In this document: positions 33,795 to 45,000 of the stretch, one piece after another
How positions within the stretch are numbered: position 1 is the first letter of the stretch
Layout of the letters: each line of letters begins with the position of its first letter
Source: Chionoecetes opilio
Taxonomy: Eukaryota; Arthropoda; Malacostraca; Decapoda; Majidae
Assembly (NCBI GenBank): GCA_016584305.1
Contig: JACEEZ010013968.1
Location: 55,869 to 119,868 of the forward strand
Reading direction: 5' to 3'
DNA: 64,000 nt
Notes under the pieces: model-generated
Told to the model about the DNA's origin: nothing
Database searches by the model: none
Seen by the model: only the letters and a program-made list of their open reading frames with translations
Program-made: the position numbers and the translations under genes

Positions 33795-34525
33795 ACACCA
33801 TACGCAATGTATCGCTGAAAAGATCAGAAGGTGAAAAAGATCTTGGAGTGAGGGTGAGCCCAGACCTTCGACCTAGAAAACAATGTATTGAAGCTAGAAA
33901 TAGAGCTAATAGAGTGTTAGGATTAATTACCAGAAGTGTTAAAAGTAGAAGTGCGGTAGCTATTCTAAAGCTTTATCTGGCTCTAGTCAGGCCTCACCTA
34001 GACTATGCGGTTCAGTTTTGGTCTCCATATTACAGGATGGATATAGCCTTGTTAGAATCAGTGCAGAGAAGGATCACCAAAATTATTCAAGGGATGCGTA
34101 ACTTTAGTTATGAGAAGAGATTGAAGCTATTAAAGTTACACTCACTCGAGAGACGCAGAGTAAGGGGTGATCTGATAGAAGTTTTTAAGTGGATAAAGGG
34201 ATTTAATAAAGGAGAGGTAGGAAAAGTTCTTACGGCTGTTAGCTAGGGTAGAACAAGAAGTAACGGATTCAAGCTGGAAAAGTGTGGATTTAAAAAGAGA
34301 TAGGGAAAAACTGGTTCACAAATAGGTTGGGGAATGATTGGAATGGAGTCAGTAGACAGGTAGTTAGTGCTGAGTCATTGGGGAGCTTTAAAGGGAGCTG
34401 GATAGGTTCATGGATAGGAATGAAAGGTGGATGTAGGTAGTACTGTTAGGTAACAGGAACTACCACGTGTAGGCCTCACGGCCTCTTGTAGCTTCCTTAT
34501 TTTCTTATGTTCTTATGTTCTTAAA
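33795..34525 (+). pseudogene. CR1 LINE 3' fragment
   Basis: Begins in YTIRNVSLKRSEGEKDLG, continues RVSPDLRPRKQC, AVQFWSPYYRMDIALLESVQ and GFNKGEVGKVLTAV, then a stop and decayed C-terminus. The 3' tail has ACTACCACGTGTAGGCCTCA and TTCTTATGTTCTTATGTTCT. It is about 5-10% diverged from the tandem-array copy, hence a separate insertion. Confidence 0.9.
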
Positions 34526-34812
34526 TCCGCGAAGATATAGATGCTACACAGCACCAGCATTTTCATCTCAGCTTGAATAAAAAATTACTACTGCGGGCTT
34601 TGTAATGAAGCCTCTTCTGCTGCTGTATTGGTTAATTAATATAAGTAGATAATTTTCTCATGTGATTTTGATAACAGAGATAAAGATGCATTGTAAAATA
34701 AGCATTGGTCAAAATAATCCAAAATGTAAAGTACTTCATTTCATCTCTTATCTCCATCGTCAGCAGAATGAGTCCCACGGACCTCTCACTCTATAATAGA
34801 TCACATTTAAGA
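34526..34812. other. No feature recognised
   Basis: AT-rich interval between two CR1 fragments in opposite orientation. Confidence 0.5.
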
Positions 34813-35082
34813 TAATACAAAAATAAGGAAGCTACAAGAGGCCGCGAAACCTACACGTAGTAGTTCCTGTTACTTAGCACTACCTACATCTACCTCTCTT
34901 CCCCATCCATGAATTTATCCAGACTCCTTTTAAAGCTCTCTATTGACTCGGCACTGACTACCTGACGACTGAGTCCATGCCAATCATTTACCACCCTATT
35001 TGTGAACCAGTTTTTCCCTATTTCCTTTTAAAATCTACGCTCTTCCAGTTTGAATCCGGTACTTTTTGTTCTACCCTGTAAA
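34813..35082 (-). repeat. CR1 LINE 3' end, inverted
   Basis: Reverse complement of the CR1 tail and C-terminal coding region: AATAAGGAAGCTACAAGAGG, TGACGACTGAGTCCA-like block, and AACCAGTTTTTCCCTATTTC. Confidence 0.9.
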
Positions 35083-35660
35083 TGTCCTTGCGTGTGCCGG
35101 CATGCGCTGTGTTGCCTCTATAGCCTTGCGTGTGCCGGCATGCGCTGTGTTGCCTCTATAGCCTTGCGTGTGCCGGCATGCGCTGTGGTGCCTCTATGTC
35201 CTTGCGTGTGCCGGCATGCGCTGTGTTGCCTCTATAGCCTTGCGTGTGCCGGCATGCGCTGTGTTGCCTCTATAGCCTTGCGTGTGCCGGCATGCGCTGT
35301 GTTGCCTCTATAGCCTTGCGTGTGCCGGCATGCGCTGTGTTGCCTCTATAGCCTTGCGTGTGCCGGCATGCGCTGTGTTGCCTCTATAGCCTTGCGTGTG
35401 CCGGCATGCGCTGTGTTGCCTCTATAGCCTTGCGTGTGCCGGCATGCGCTGTGTTGCCTCTATATCCTTGCGTGTGCCGGCATGCGCTGTGTTGCCTCTA
35501 TAGCCTTGCGTGTGCCGGCATGCGCTGTGTTGCCTCTATAGCCTTGCGTGTGCCGGCATGCGCTGTGTTGCCTCTATATCCTTGCGTGTGCCGGCATGCG
35601 CTGTGCTGCCTCTATAGCCTTGCGTGTGCCGGCATGCGCTGTGTTGCCTCTATAGCCTTG
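35083..35660. repeat. 38-bp minisatellite, ~15 copies
   Basis: Unit CCTTGCGTGTGCCGGCATGC plus GCTGTGTTGCCTCTATAG, almost invariant (rare ATAT for ATAG, GTGGTG for GTGTTG). Because 38 is not a multiple of 3, the forward frames cycle through all phases and stay open by chance. Confidence 0.97.
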
Positions 35661-35955
35661 GAGACTCATGGTGGTGAAGGCTCAGACTCATCTGTTTCCT
35701 CTCACTGTCATTACGTTGATAATGTTTCACAAGATTTTTCGCTGGCAATGTTTTAGCGACCCCTATGAGAGCAGGGAGCCGGGACATCCTGAATGGAAGG
35801 ATCCGTGGTAGTGCTTGGCGACATGCCTGCTGGATACACACAGACTCCTCAACGCTGACACAGATGTCGCAGCTTAATTAAAAGGTCACAAAAACTTTGA
35901 TTGAGATTTTGTCTTCTTTTATTTATTGTAGACAGACCGCGATCTTAACTGACAG
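35661..35955. other. No feature recognised
   Basis: Spacer between two minisatellites; no frame or repeat I can name. Confidence 0.5.
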
Positions 35956-36215
35956 ACTCCTATGCACATGGACTGAAGCACTGACGGACTCCTATGCACA
36001 TGGACTGAAGCACTGACGGACTCCTATGCACATGGACTGAAGCACTGACGACTCCTATGCACATGGACTGAAGCACTGACGGACTCCTATGCACATGGAC
36101 TGAAGCACTGACGGACTCCTATGCACATGGACTGAAGCACTGACGGACTCCTATGCACATGGACTGAAGCACTGACGGACTCCTATGCGCATGGACTGAA
36201 GCACTGATGGACCAA
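35956..36215. repeat. 32-bp minisatellite, ~8 copies
   Basis: Unit GACGGACTCCTATGCACATG plus GACTGAAGCACT, one copy lacking a G. Confidence 0.95.
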
Positions 36216-36307
36216 CCTGCTGACTGTTAAGTGTGAAAGGGAAAGACATGATGTCAATGTATGAAGGAGAAGCAGGACGAAACTGCCCACCACCGAGTCA
36301 ATGCAGC

Positions 36308-36780
<473 letters not shown>

Positions 36781-37122
36781 AGTCAAGTTATTAGGTCAAA
36801 TATTAAATCATATGAAATGCAAATCAAATGAAAACTGAAGTTAACATTGTTGGTCATTTTCTACATCACATCTTCACACGGCACTAACACACATCCATCC
36901 TGTAGAGAAATAACTAGTGAAGTTTATGAAAATATATTCTATTCTAAATAAATCTTGAAAAATGCATAACATTCTCGAGGTGAAAATTCAGACTCCCTGC
37001 CACTGGTGCACGCACGGTCTGCTTCAACAAGTGACCCATTCTGCACTGTGGCACTTCTAAGCGGCTGCATGATTCCAGCACTCGGCAGCACTCGTCTCCT
37101 TATCTCCTTACGTCTCCCTATC

Positions 37123-37475
37123 TTACGGTAGTTGAAACACGTCAATACACTCGCCGTCCTCCAAAGCAAGACTGTTTGGGGTGCTTTGAGGATTCAGTTT
37201 ATCTCCGTCAAACATGAATCTCAGCTTTTCTATCTTGAGCTGCATCTCCTCGGCATATTTGTGCATCAGGACCTTCATCTTATCCTTGAGGCCGATGCTG
37301 ATGTTGACGCAATCTTTTTTGTTGCAGCCTTGTACTCTTAGGGATATGGCATCTGGATCATGAGTGACTGTCTTGGGTGTTGATGGCTGGCCTCTGCTAC
37401 AGCTCTGCAGGGACCCTATGCCTCCCTCTGTAGGTGCAGGGTTCAAGGTTATGGGTGAACAGGTCGGCTGTCTGG
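37123..37475 (-). CDS. NFATC2IP: NFATC2IP/Rad60-type gene, terminal exon: second SUMO-like domain
   Basis: The family (NIP45 in animals, Rad60/Esc2 in yeasts) carries two C-terminal SUMO-like domains that contact the SUMO conjugation machinery and act in genome stability. This exon encodes a linker and SLD2: DAISLRVQGCNKKDCVNISI, KDKMKVLMHKYAEEMQL, KLRFMFDGDKLNPQSTPNSL, ending LEDGECIDVFQLP and TAA at 37123. The FDGxxL...TPxxLxxEDGxxIDV pattern and the C-terminal position are as expected. An AG acceptor before 37475 gives a 353-bp exon that begins two bases into a codon, matching the phase left by the upstream exon. The acceptor is weakly pyrimidine-rich, so the exon start is the least certain point; an extra small exon between the domains is possible. 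Confidence 0.85.
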
Positions 37476-37476
37476 C

Positions 37477-38487
37477 TTTCAAAATTGTACAGAGTTAGGG
37501 TTTGTGTTAAGGTTCTATGTCGATCTCTGTTGCTATTGCCCTCCTTGCAAGACATTAATGACTCCTCAAAGCATCAATAAGACACTTTGTCACGCTACAA
37601 AAATCTATGAAATTCATCTTTACCCCTAAATTAAAGACTTATAACAAACCCTCTTAACCATTTTCCCTCTCACACATCACAACCAATACAATAATCATCA
37701 CCACCTCCACTTCCACCAATAATCATCACCACCTCCACTAACTTGTACTTTCTCCGGGTACCGTTGATTCGGGCCGCCAGTTGATTCGGGCCGCCTATAG
37801 TAGCATGCATACCCAGCAGACAGGGCAGTTTCGCGGTCGTTTTCAGAGACACCAACTATTTTTTCTTGGCTTACAATAGGGGCTTGTTCTAATGGAGATA
37901 GTTTTATTTTGCGCAAACCCATAAAAAAAAAAAGGCATAATTTGTGGTTAAGGTTAGGTTAGGTTTCATTAAAACCTTTAAGGTTAGGTTAGGTTTCATT
38001 AAAACCTATAAGGTTAGGTAAAGTTTAATTTTTTTCATATTTTTTAAATTTTTTTAATTTTGCGAAAAATAAAACTATCTCCGTTAGAACAAGCACCTAT
38101 TGTAGGCCAAGAAAAAATAGTCAGTGTCTCTGAAAACGACCGCGAAACTCTCGTCCAGTATGCATTTAATATAGGCGGCCTGATTCAACTGGCGGCCCGA
38201 ATCAACTGTATCCTTTTCTCCCCCATCTCCTCCACAGAATAGTCTATTTTTTTAACGAGGGGAAAATTCCCTTCTATTTTAAGGTCTCATGCTTAAAGTT
38301 ACGCCTCTATTTACCTGATAATATGGTTAACTATGATAAAATAAAACTGAAATGAAGAAAAACTGTAGTATTCCCTTCTCCTGGTATCAAATATCAGTCA
38401 GTAAGCAGCAAGGGGTCAGGATTTTTCACCTCATCGAAAAAACAGAGTATACAAGCCACCACTCACTCCTCACTGCTACTTGCTTAC
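37477..38487 (-). other. Last intron of the NFATC2IP-like gene
   Basis: Bounded by a consensus donor GTAAGC (minus strand, 38482-38487) and the acceptor at 37476-37477. It holds a foldback element (37758-38215) and otherwise AT-rich unassigned sequence. Confidence 0.7.
37758..38215. mobile_element. Foldback element in the intron, TTAGG-like loop
   Basis: Arms of about 165 bp: left with GTTGATTCGGGCCGCC (given twice) and CTTGTTCTAATGGAGATAG; right the inverse, with GGCGGCCCGAATCAAC. The spacer has AAGGTTAGGTTAGGTTTCAT repeated. Confidence 0.88.
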
Positions 38488-38632
38488 CTATGACATCGGC
38501 AATGGTCACGCCAAGGTCTTCAGGGGAGTATACTGGGTTGATGATCTTGTCCTTGAGATTCAGTACTATAAGGTCAGCATTCACCCCATATTTATGTCCC
38601 AACACCTCGTAAAAGTGTGAGAACTTCTGCAG
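38488..38632 (-). CDS. NFATC2IP: NFATC2IP/Rad60-type gene, exon of first SUMO-like domain (C-terminal part)
   Basis: Reads LQKFSHFYEVLGHKYGVNAD, LIVLNLKDKIINPVYSPEDL, GVTIADVI. The pattern LQK...YGV...ILxxxDxxxxPxxTPxxLGxTxADII is that of SLD1 in NIP45 proteins. The exon is flanked by a CCCCCCCACAG acceptor and a GTAAGC donor, 145 bp, entering in phase 0 and leaving in phase 1, which fits both neighbours. Beyond the donor the open frame runs on into unrelated residues, so the splice site is preferred to read-through. Confidence 0.88.
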
Positions 38633-39324
38633 CTGTGGGGGGGAAATAGCCATTACCTGTTTGGGCCGTGAAAAGTACTGACACTAACGCCATGCCACCA
38701 AACAGGCCTCAAGGTTCACATCACAGAAGGTTGATGATCCTCATACTAACATGTTAGTACAGTAAACCCTCACTATAACAAACCAATTGGGGGGAAGGGG
38801 GTGACGTTATATCCAAAAGTTCGTTATATCCGAGGGATCCAAACTTTTCGCATATAAGAAACTCTTTTCGTTATATGAGGTGAAACTTAGCTATTTCCTA
38901 CCATTTCCGTGTGTAATGAACCTTGTTTGTTACATTAGATGAAAGTTCGTATACTTATGTACATGCAGCCATCACAAATAGTAGCCTACTACACTCATAC
39001 TGGGAATTCAAACAATACGTGGTGAGGCACGGGAGGCAGGCAACGTAGTGAGGCACGGGAGGACGTGAGAGGAGGTGTTTACACTCGGGCCGACAAAGCC
39101 AGATTGATCGGCGCGCAGCCGCGCACCGCCCTGTCGGCTTTGTTTTCACTCCCGCCGTCCGATCCAAAATCTAAATATATCAAGTCAGTTCACTTTCAAC
39201 CGAAACTTGGTCGTGTTGCGCAATGACGTCACGCTGCCTTCCAAACAAGAGTCCGTTACGTGAGATTGCTATGTTAATTAATAGGACTCTAGTCCTTAGT
39301 AGCAGTGGGGGTTACACCTTGGTG

Positions 39325-40525
39325 GTGGTAAGTCAACAATGGACCGTATCCTAGCGCTTCGTGTCCTGGTGGAACGCCGACGAGTTTCGACAGGGGATGC
39401 TTGCAGCCTATGTTGATCTCAAGAAGGCATTTGACTCAGTGCACCGTGAGTCACTCTGGGATCTTTTGCGACTTCGCGGGATTCCTGCAAGGACAACATG
39501 GTTTGATGACTGGTCTGTATTCTGGCACTGTGAGTGCTGCGAAGTGTGAGGGAGGTGTATCCAGCTTCTTTCCTGTTAATACAGGAGTGAGGCAAGGGTG
39601 CGTCCTTGCCCCATCACTTTTCAACACTTGTATGGACTGGGTATTGGGCAAAGTTGTAGATCAAAGTGATTGTGGAGCATCCCTCGGCAACACCAAGATC
39701 ACTGATCTTGTTTTTGCCGATGATGCAGTAATCTTTGCTGAGTCGCTGGAGGTCCTGGTGATGGCTCTCGAGGCGCTGCACGAGGAGGCAAAGCCTTTGG
39801 GACTTGAGGTATCCTGGCTTAAAACCAAGGTCCAGGTGTTTGGAGGCTTACTAGATGAAACAGTACAGTCTGTTCATGCGTGCGGTGAGGACATTGAGAT
39901 CTTGGAAAGTTTTACATACCTTGGTAGCGCAGTCCATAATGACGGCGGGTCACGTCAAGAAGTCTTACGGCGGATTGGCATAGCCCACGGTGTTATGAAC
40001 TCGCTCAGCAGGAGTATTTGGCATTGTCGGTACCTGTGCAGGAGGACAAAGATCCGGATCTTCAAGTCGCTTGTGATCCCTGTCTTACTCTATGGTTATG
40101 AGACATGGCCACTAAATAGCGACTTGAAGAGACGAATCGATGCCTTTGGTAATAAGTGTCTTCGCAGAATCATGGGGTATCGCTGGGATGATTACGTGTC
40201 AAATCAGCGATTGCACCGTGAGACTGAATCGAGGCCTATTACCTGCATAGTCCGTCAGCGCCAACTCCGGCTATATGGGTATGTGGCACGCTACCCTGAA
40301 ACCGATCCTTCCCATTGTGTTGTATCTGTAAGAGACAATCCGGCCTGGAGGAGGCCAAGGGGGCGCCCACAAGGCTCGTGGTTGGGGCAAGTTGATGTTT
40401 CTTGTTGAGAGCTGCTTGGTATAAGAAAGGAACCTGCATGGGGACTAGCGCGTGGTGACCCCCGGTAGTGGCGTCGTAGGGTGGGCGAGGCGACGCGCCC
40501 CCCGGCGTATGCCCCCAATGATTGA
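39325..40525 (+). pseudogene. LINE-B reverse transcriptase, 5'-truncated copy
   Basis: The frame shifts once near 39480-39560. Motifs: MLAAYVDLKKAFDSVHRESL (first catalytic Asp), GVRQGCVLAPSLFNTCMDWV, ITDLVFADDAVIFAE (catalytic FADD near 39710), SFTYLGSAVHNDGGSRQEVL, YETWPLNSDLKRRIDAFG and LRRIMGYRWDDYV. The tail ends PAYAPND-like with CCCCCAATGATTGATTG. Intact from motif 4 to the C-terminus (to about 40408). 5' truncation is usual for LINE insertions. Clade not assigned. Confidence 0.9.
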
Positions 40526-40753
40526 TTGTTTGAGTCCTTAGTGACGTTGACTAGGGGAAAGGGGATTTGAGGTGGCAGCCATCTTGGAAAAAAATCCTAA
40601 AGACTATATTCCTTTGTATAAGACCAGGATTCTGTTCCTTATTGATATTAAATAAAGGGAAATGGGAAATAACCGAATTACAAAGGATTAAAGCAGAATT
40701 TGATGATTACGGAATATGTGCGAAGGATTACAAGGGATTTGCGATTATATTAA

Positions 40754-41466
40754 CCCTTTCACGCACGGTGACGCGATCGCGTCAAAACGGGCCCGTGTAC
40801 ATCTTAGCTTTTGACGCGAATTGCGTCAAAAAACAAAAATATTCGCCAAAAATAAGTATTTATCAGAATCGCGTCAAAATTTTCTGCGTAAAAGATCCAA
40901 GCTAGGCCTATTATATAAACCAATTGTCAACTCGCTCGTGCGAATGGATTTGAAGTGATAAGGGCCCGTGTCCCTGTTCACTCTCAGTAGGCAGCGTGTT
41001 AGCCCGCCTTCTTAACCATCCGTCTTCCAACATGTGTTTCAGTTTTCCTCCATTTTCTCAAAATTTACTGGCCATATGAAAATTATAATGGTAGCGTTGG
41101 AATCCTCATAAAAGTCCACTTTTATTGGCATATACACCATAAAAAGTAGACTCAGAAAGTATCGAGCTACGAAGTGGTGAACGTAAGTATTTCTTATTTC
41201 TCTTTACTCAATGTTTTTTGAAGTCATTAAACTCCGCTATTTATTTGCATTTCTTGTTATTTTTGTCTTTCATAAGGCAGAATAATCTCTTGCGAAACCA
41301 ACGATATATAATAATGCCAGGAAAAAAGAATAATCGTGGTTGAAATTGATAACATAAACAAAACATTCGCCGCACAGTCAGGCCATTCCGCGGGGCAACT
41401 TAGAGAGCCCCAAATTGATGTCGCAGTGGACGGAAAAACTTAATAAACTTTTCGTGCGTGAAAGGG
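40754..41466. mobile_element. piggyBac-like MITE with TTAA target sites
   Basis: Flanked by TTAA at 40750-40753 and 41467-41470. Ends are CCCTTTCACGCACG and its inverse CGTGCGTGAAAGGG. The 713-bp interior has no transposase; near the left end GACGCG and GCGTCAAAA motifs recur. TTAA duplication with CCC-starting ends is the piggyBac pattern. Confidence 0.88.
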
Positions 41467-42012
41467 TTAAGGGATTATAATAGGTAAATATACGCGAGAT
41501 ATGGATAATTCGATATGCATTTTTCGATGTAAGTAAATAGTGTACCTTAAAATCTATAAACGAAAACTTAAACTTATTACAGAAAACGTCAATATTTTAA
41601 TGTAAACTATACTATTTCTTTATGGTATGCCTAAGGAAAACATTTCTTCATATAAAATAAACAATGTGAAGTGTTACTATAGCGTGCGGTCTACCAGGAC
41701 ATTTGCAATAATAGTAGCACCCAATGTGATAATAAATAATAAACAATGTGACGGGTGTTCAATAGTGAAAAACAAGGGATGAAAATACAAGTTTCCCCGT
41801 TAATTGCTCCGTTTTCTGAGATTTCGTACCCACTGAGACAGCGTGACGTCACCCCCTGCGCGTGAACTGACTTAGCTCTAATTAGACTTTGGTCCGACCT
41901 GCGTGTACATGTTCGGCCGGCCCACCACCGAGCCAAACCCCGCATTTACAGAATTTATTTGGTAAATCACCGCATATGGACTGGCAGAAAAAAGTTTGTT
42001 AAAGCCAAAATG

Positions 42013-43102
42013 TATGGGGAGTTTTCTAATAAGCTCACGCTCAAGCCTGTTTCTCGCGCTTTCATATCCTCTGCCCTTTGAGCGTGAATGATCTATCATT
42101 TACCGTAAATTTCCTGTACTTTTTCGGGACATATCAGAATTACTCTTCAATACAACAACTGAAACAGTTCTTAATAAAAAATGTAGTTTATCATTTTGTT
42201 TTTCAGCACTTGAAGAAAATATTGGCAAAACATAGAATACTTGAAAACTCAATTTCTTAAAATTGTCATTTCATGGAAACACTGCACGTTCAAGCTGAAT
42301 GAAGCTTCAGGAAGTATGTACTTGTATGTAAGCTTTCACTGAGTACCTGTTTTGGGTGTATATGTCTCTCTTACGACGAACATTTAACCAAGAAGTAATT
42401 TAAGTAATTGGCACCTCAACGAACAGTCCTCTATCGAAGACAATACATGGGTCTTGTTTATTTGTTGTCTTGAAAAAGAGCGGGCTGCAGGAACGCATGC
42501 ATCCGCCGTTATCTGCCTCACCTGTGCCTTCCTGAGGAGACAGGTCAACTACCACGCCTGTAATAGCATCATAGGACATCACCAGGGCTCATAGTGTTCC
42601 CCAAGGGATCCTCGCAGCCCTAAAACAAGAACAAAACAAGACTTCCCCCAGCCGTGGATAAGAAGAAGTGACTGATATCAGATCCCGACATCGGGATGGT
42701 TTCTTCGGAGATGCTGAACGCCACACTATTTCTTGGTTAAATGTTCGTCGCAAAAGAGACAGACACATCCAAAACAGGTACTCGGCGAAAGCTTACATAC
42801 AAGTACATACTTCCTGAAGCTTCATTCAGCTTGAACGTGTTTCCATGAAATGACGATTTTAAGAAATTGAGTTTTCAAGTATTCTATGTTTTGCCAATAT
42901 TTTCTTCAAGTGCTGAAAAACAAAATGATAAACTACATTTTTTATTAAGAACTGTTTCAGTTGTTGTATTGAAGGGTAATTCTGATATGTCCCGAAAAAG
43001 TACAGGGAGTTTACGGTAAATGATAGATCATTCACGCTCAAAGGGCAGTGGATGTGAGATGCGCGAGAGACATCTGGCGGCTTAGCTTTGAAAACTCCCC
43101 AT
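42013..43102. mobile_element. 1.09-kb foldback element, ~380-bp arms
   Basis: The left arm starts ATGGGGAGTTTTC; the right arm ends GAAAACTCCCCAT at 43102. Arms 42013-42395 and 42728-43102 share long near-identical blocks (AACTGAAACAGTTCTTAATA, AGCACTTGAAGAAAATATTG). The 332-bp spacer is not palindromic and contains a segment related to 1275-1330 and 46440-46520. Confidence 0.92.
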
Positions 43103-43269
43103 TATATCGAGGTCCGTTAAGGCTTAGGGTTTACTGTATTTCAACGCTCTGTGATTCCCGGCATCAGGTAATCAGTGATGAAAAGGAACATTTAGGAGCA
43201 AGACATTAAGGCATGAGATGAAGAGAAAGGGGGAAATAGTGGAGATAGGTAATAGCAACAGGCACCAAC

Positions 43270-43413
43270 TTTTCTGATGGGCAACCGGAAGCTCTCGCTG
43301 CCCCACTTGATGCGAACTCTGATCTCTGGGTTGACGTCCTCCTCGTCCTCACTCAGGATGACGTCACTGCTGAGGTTGAGGCTGTCACTGCTGAGGTTGA
43401 GGCTATCACTGAT
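43270..43413 (-). CDS. NFATC2IP: NFATC2IP/Rad60-type gene, exon with SIM-like motif and start of first SUMO-like domain
   Basis: Exactly 48 codons, phase 0 at both ends, preceded by a TTTTCAG acceptor and followed by a GTTGGT donor. It reads a duplicated SDSLNLSS, then DVILSEDEED, then EIRVRIKWGSESFRLPIRK. The last part begins SLD1 (IRVRxxxxxxxRxPIR) and joins in frame to LQKFSHFYE of the next exon. VIL followed by acidic residues is a SUMO-interacting-motif pattern, as found in this family. Upstream exons were not identified; the N-terminal part of these proteins is poorly conserved. Confidence 0.85.
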
Positions 43414-43503
43414 CTGAAAAGGAATAGAAAGGGAAAATATGAATATATGAATATAAAATAGGAATATAATAGGAATATGAAGGAAGATTAGAGGTAGTCA
43501 TGT

Positions 43504-43634
43504 AGTGTACTGTGTCGTAGGTAGGGTATATTTGGCAACTATATGGCAACTCGCTCTTGACCCGGTATAGAGGTCAAGGAGAGAGTTGCCATATAGGTGC
43601 CAAATATACCCTATCTACGACTCAGTACAGTACA
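43504..43634. mobile_element. Hairpin MITE, ~130 bp, intact copy
   Basis: GTACTGTGTCGTAGGTAGGG and TATATTTGGCAACTATATGG are followed, after a short loop, by the inverse ending CTATCTACGACTCAGTACAG. A second copy lies at 45610-45930. Confidence 0.9.
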
Positions 43635-43639
43635 TTATT

Positions 43640-43850
43640 GTGCTTGAGTGGTTAACTAAAGTGTTCAGCTTATTTTCAGTCCACGTCTCGCTTCAGTGGT
43701 TAACTTATTATTATCTATTTGGTGTGATTTCTCTATTTCCATTTTTGGTTGATTAACTAATATAGTCTCAGTTTATTTTTGGTACACTACTCGCCTCAGT
43801 GGCAGAGTGGTTGACTCATGCATCTATATTCTACTTCGTGTGATTTATAT
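43640..43850. other. Degenerate T-rich repeats, no gene
   Basis: GTGGTTAACT, TGTGATTT and CATTTTTGG elements recur irregularly; similar sequence continues beyond the Tigger-like element at 45309-45600. Confidence 0.5.
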
Positions 43851-44131
43851 ACACTAGGGTCCCACATAAAATGAGAAATTGGTCGATAAACGAGGTCGTT
43901 CTATGTGAATTCGCTCTATGTGAAACACATAACCTATGGGAAAAATTGATATTGGTCGATCGATCCTCCGGTCCGTGCCCGTACATATATACTCATTCAC
44001 ACCCATGCATACAAAAACATAAATGATAAGTTATGCATAGAAATGATGAAATAGGCATATTGTTGCTTACCTTAAATCTAATAGGGATTATGTACCGGGG
44101 GCGAGGGGTTCCGAGGCATCTTGGAGGTCAC

Positions 44132-44545
44132 TCATGCGTCACAGGATGACAACACAGTGTGACCCAGAGCTCGGAGTATGGCGAGTGAGCGTTGGCCTTG
44201 CATTTTTGCCACGTCCATCATAAACCCCTCAAACTCTGACAGGCTGGGCAACGGTTCTTTTGAAGGGCCAGGCTGGGGCTCGTTTGATGGGCCAGGCTGT
44301 TGCTCGTCAGCAGAGGCAGGCTGTGGTGCGCTGGCAGGGGCAGCGTCGGCAGGGGCAGGCTGTGGCGCATTGGCAGGGCGAACGTACCGAGTCATGAGGG
44401 TCTGTTCGTTTACTCTCTGGTTGTGTTTTTCTTGGTAGCCACGAAAAAGATCTTTTATCTGCTGACAAAATTCCTACTTTTTAAAGGTGCATGGTTCAAA
44501 CTCATTAACAAGCTCATTAACAACTACCCGCTCACAGCTGATAAC
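44132..44545 (-). pseudogene. Probable Tigger-like transposase C-terminus
   Basis: The frame reads QQIKDLFRGYQEKHNQRVNE just upstream of the first Met, then TLMTRYVRPANAPQPAPADA and a Pro/Ala/Gln-rich stretch with PGPSNEPQPGPSKE, ending SLAILRALGHTVLSSCDA. A short helical segment followed by low-complexity PGPS repeats is common at the C-end of Tigger transposases. The catalytic DDE part is absent. The assignment depends on the element's TA-flanked ends as much as on the sequence. Confidence 0.5.
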
Positions 44546-44924
44546 TTTTAAACACACCACACCGAAGACGACACCAAACCACAACAACGAAAGTGTACCT
44601 TCGAATGAAAGCCATCAATAAATTACGATAACTGACGATATTGTGAATGGATCACAACATATATCCTTCACAAGAATGGTTTTTTTGGTAATAATGGATG
44701 AGAATTGCGCGGTCGCTACCGCCGTTTCCCACCTCCGTGGCGACACGCCGCCACCGTGCCCCTCTTCACTCACCCTTGCCACGGCTTACGCCAGCTGGGC
44801 AAGCCGGCTTACGAAAAGTGTCTCGAGTTAACAGAAAACGCAAGCTGCAGCAAGTCTTCTTATGGCTGCTTGCTCACCAAAATTTGCTGCCATATGTGTG
44901 GTTTCGTCACCGAGGCAGGAACTA

Positions 44925-45000
44925 CCCTACGTTACAGGAACTACCTCGTGTAGGTCTCACGGCCTCTTGTAGCTTCCTTATTTTCTTATGTTCATATGAG
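44925..45000 (+). repeat. CR1 LINE 3' tail fragment
   Basis: GGAACTACCTCGTGTAGGTC, TCACGGCCTCTTGTAGCTTC and TTATTTTCTTATGTTC match the CR1 tails at 30390-30450 and 34460-34520. Confidence 0.85.

Larger units (their letters stand above)
38760..43136. mobile_element. Tigger/pogo-like pair of ends with TA flanks enclosing nested insertions
   Basis: CAGTAAACCCTCACTATAAC at 38760 and its inverse GGGTTTACTG at 43127-43136 are each next to TA. The left end continues GTTCGTTATATCCGAGG-like, the right TTATATCGAGGTCCGTTA, as in Tigger-type elements. The shared terminal match is only about 11 bp before it becomes loose, so the two ends could belong to different copies. No transposase was found inside. 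Confidence 0.5.
38633..43269 (-). other. 4.6-kb intron of the NFATC2IP-like gene, filled with transposons
   Basis: Joins exons 43270-43413 and 38488-38632 in phase 0. The content between 38760 and 43136 is nested mobile DNA described separately. Confidence 0.75.

Noticed and set aside
35050..35756. Cys-rich secreted-peptide-like frame
   Set aside because: A 38-bp minisatellite cycling through three phases; no signal peptide or start context distinct from the repeat.
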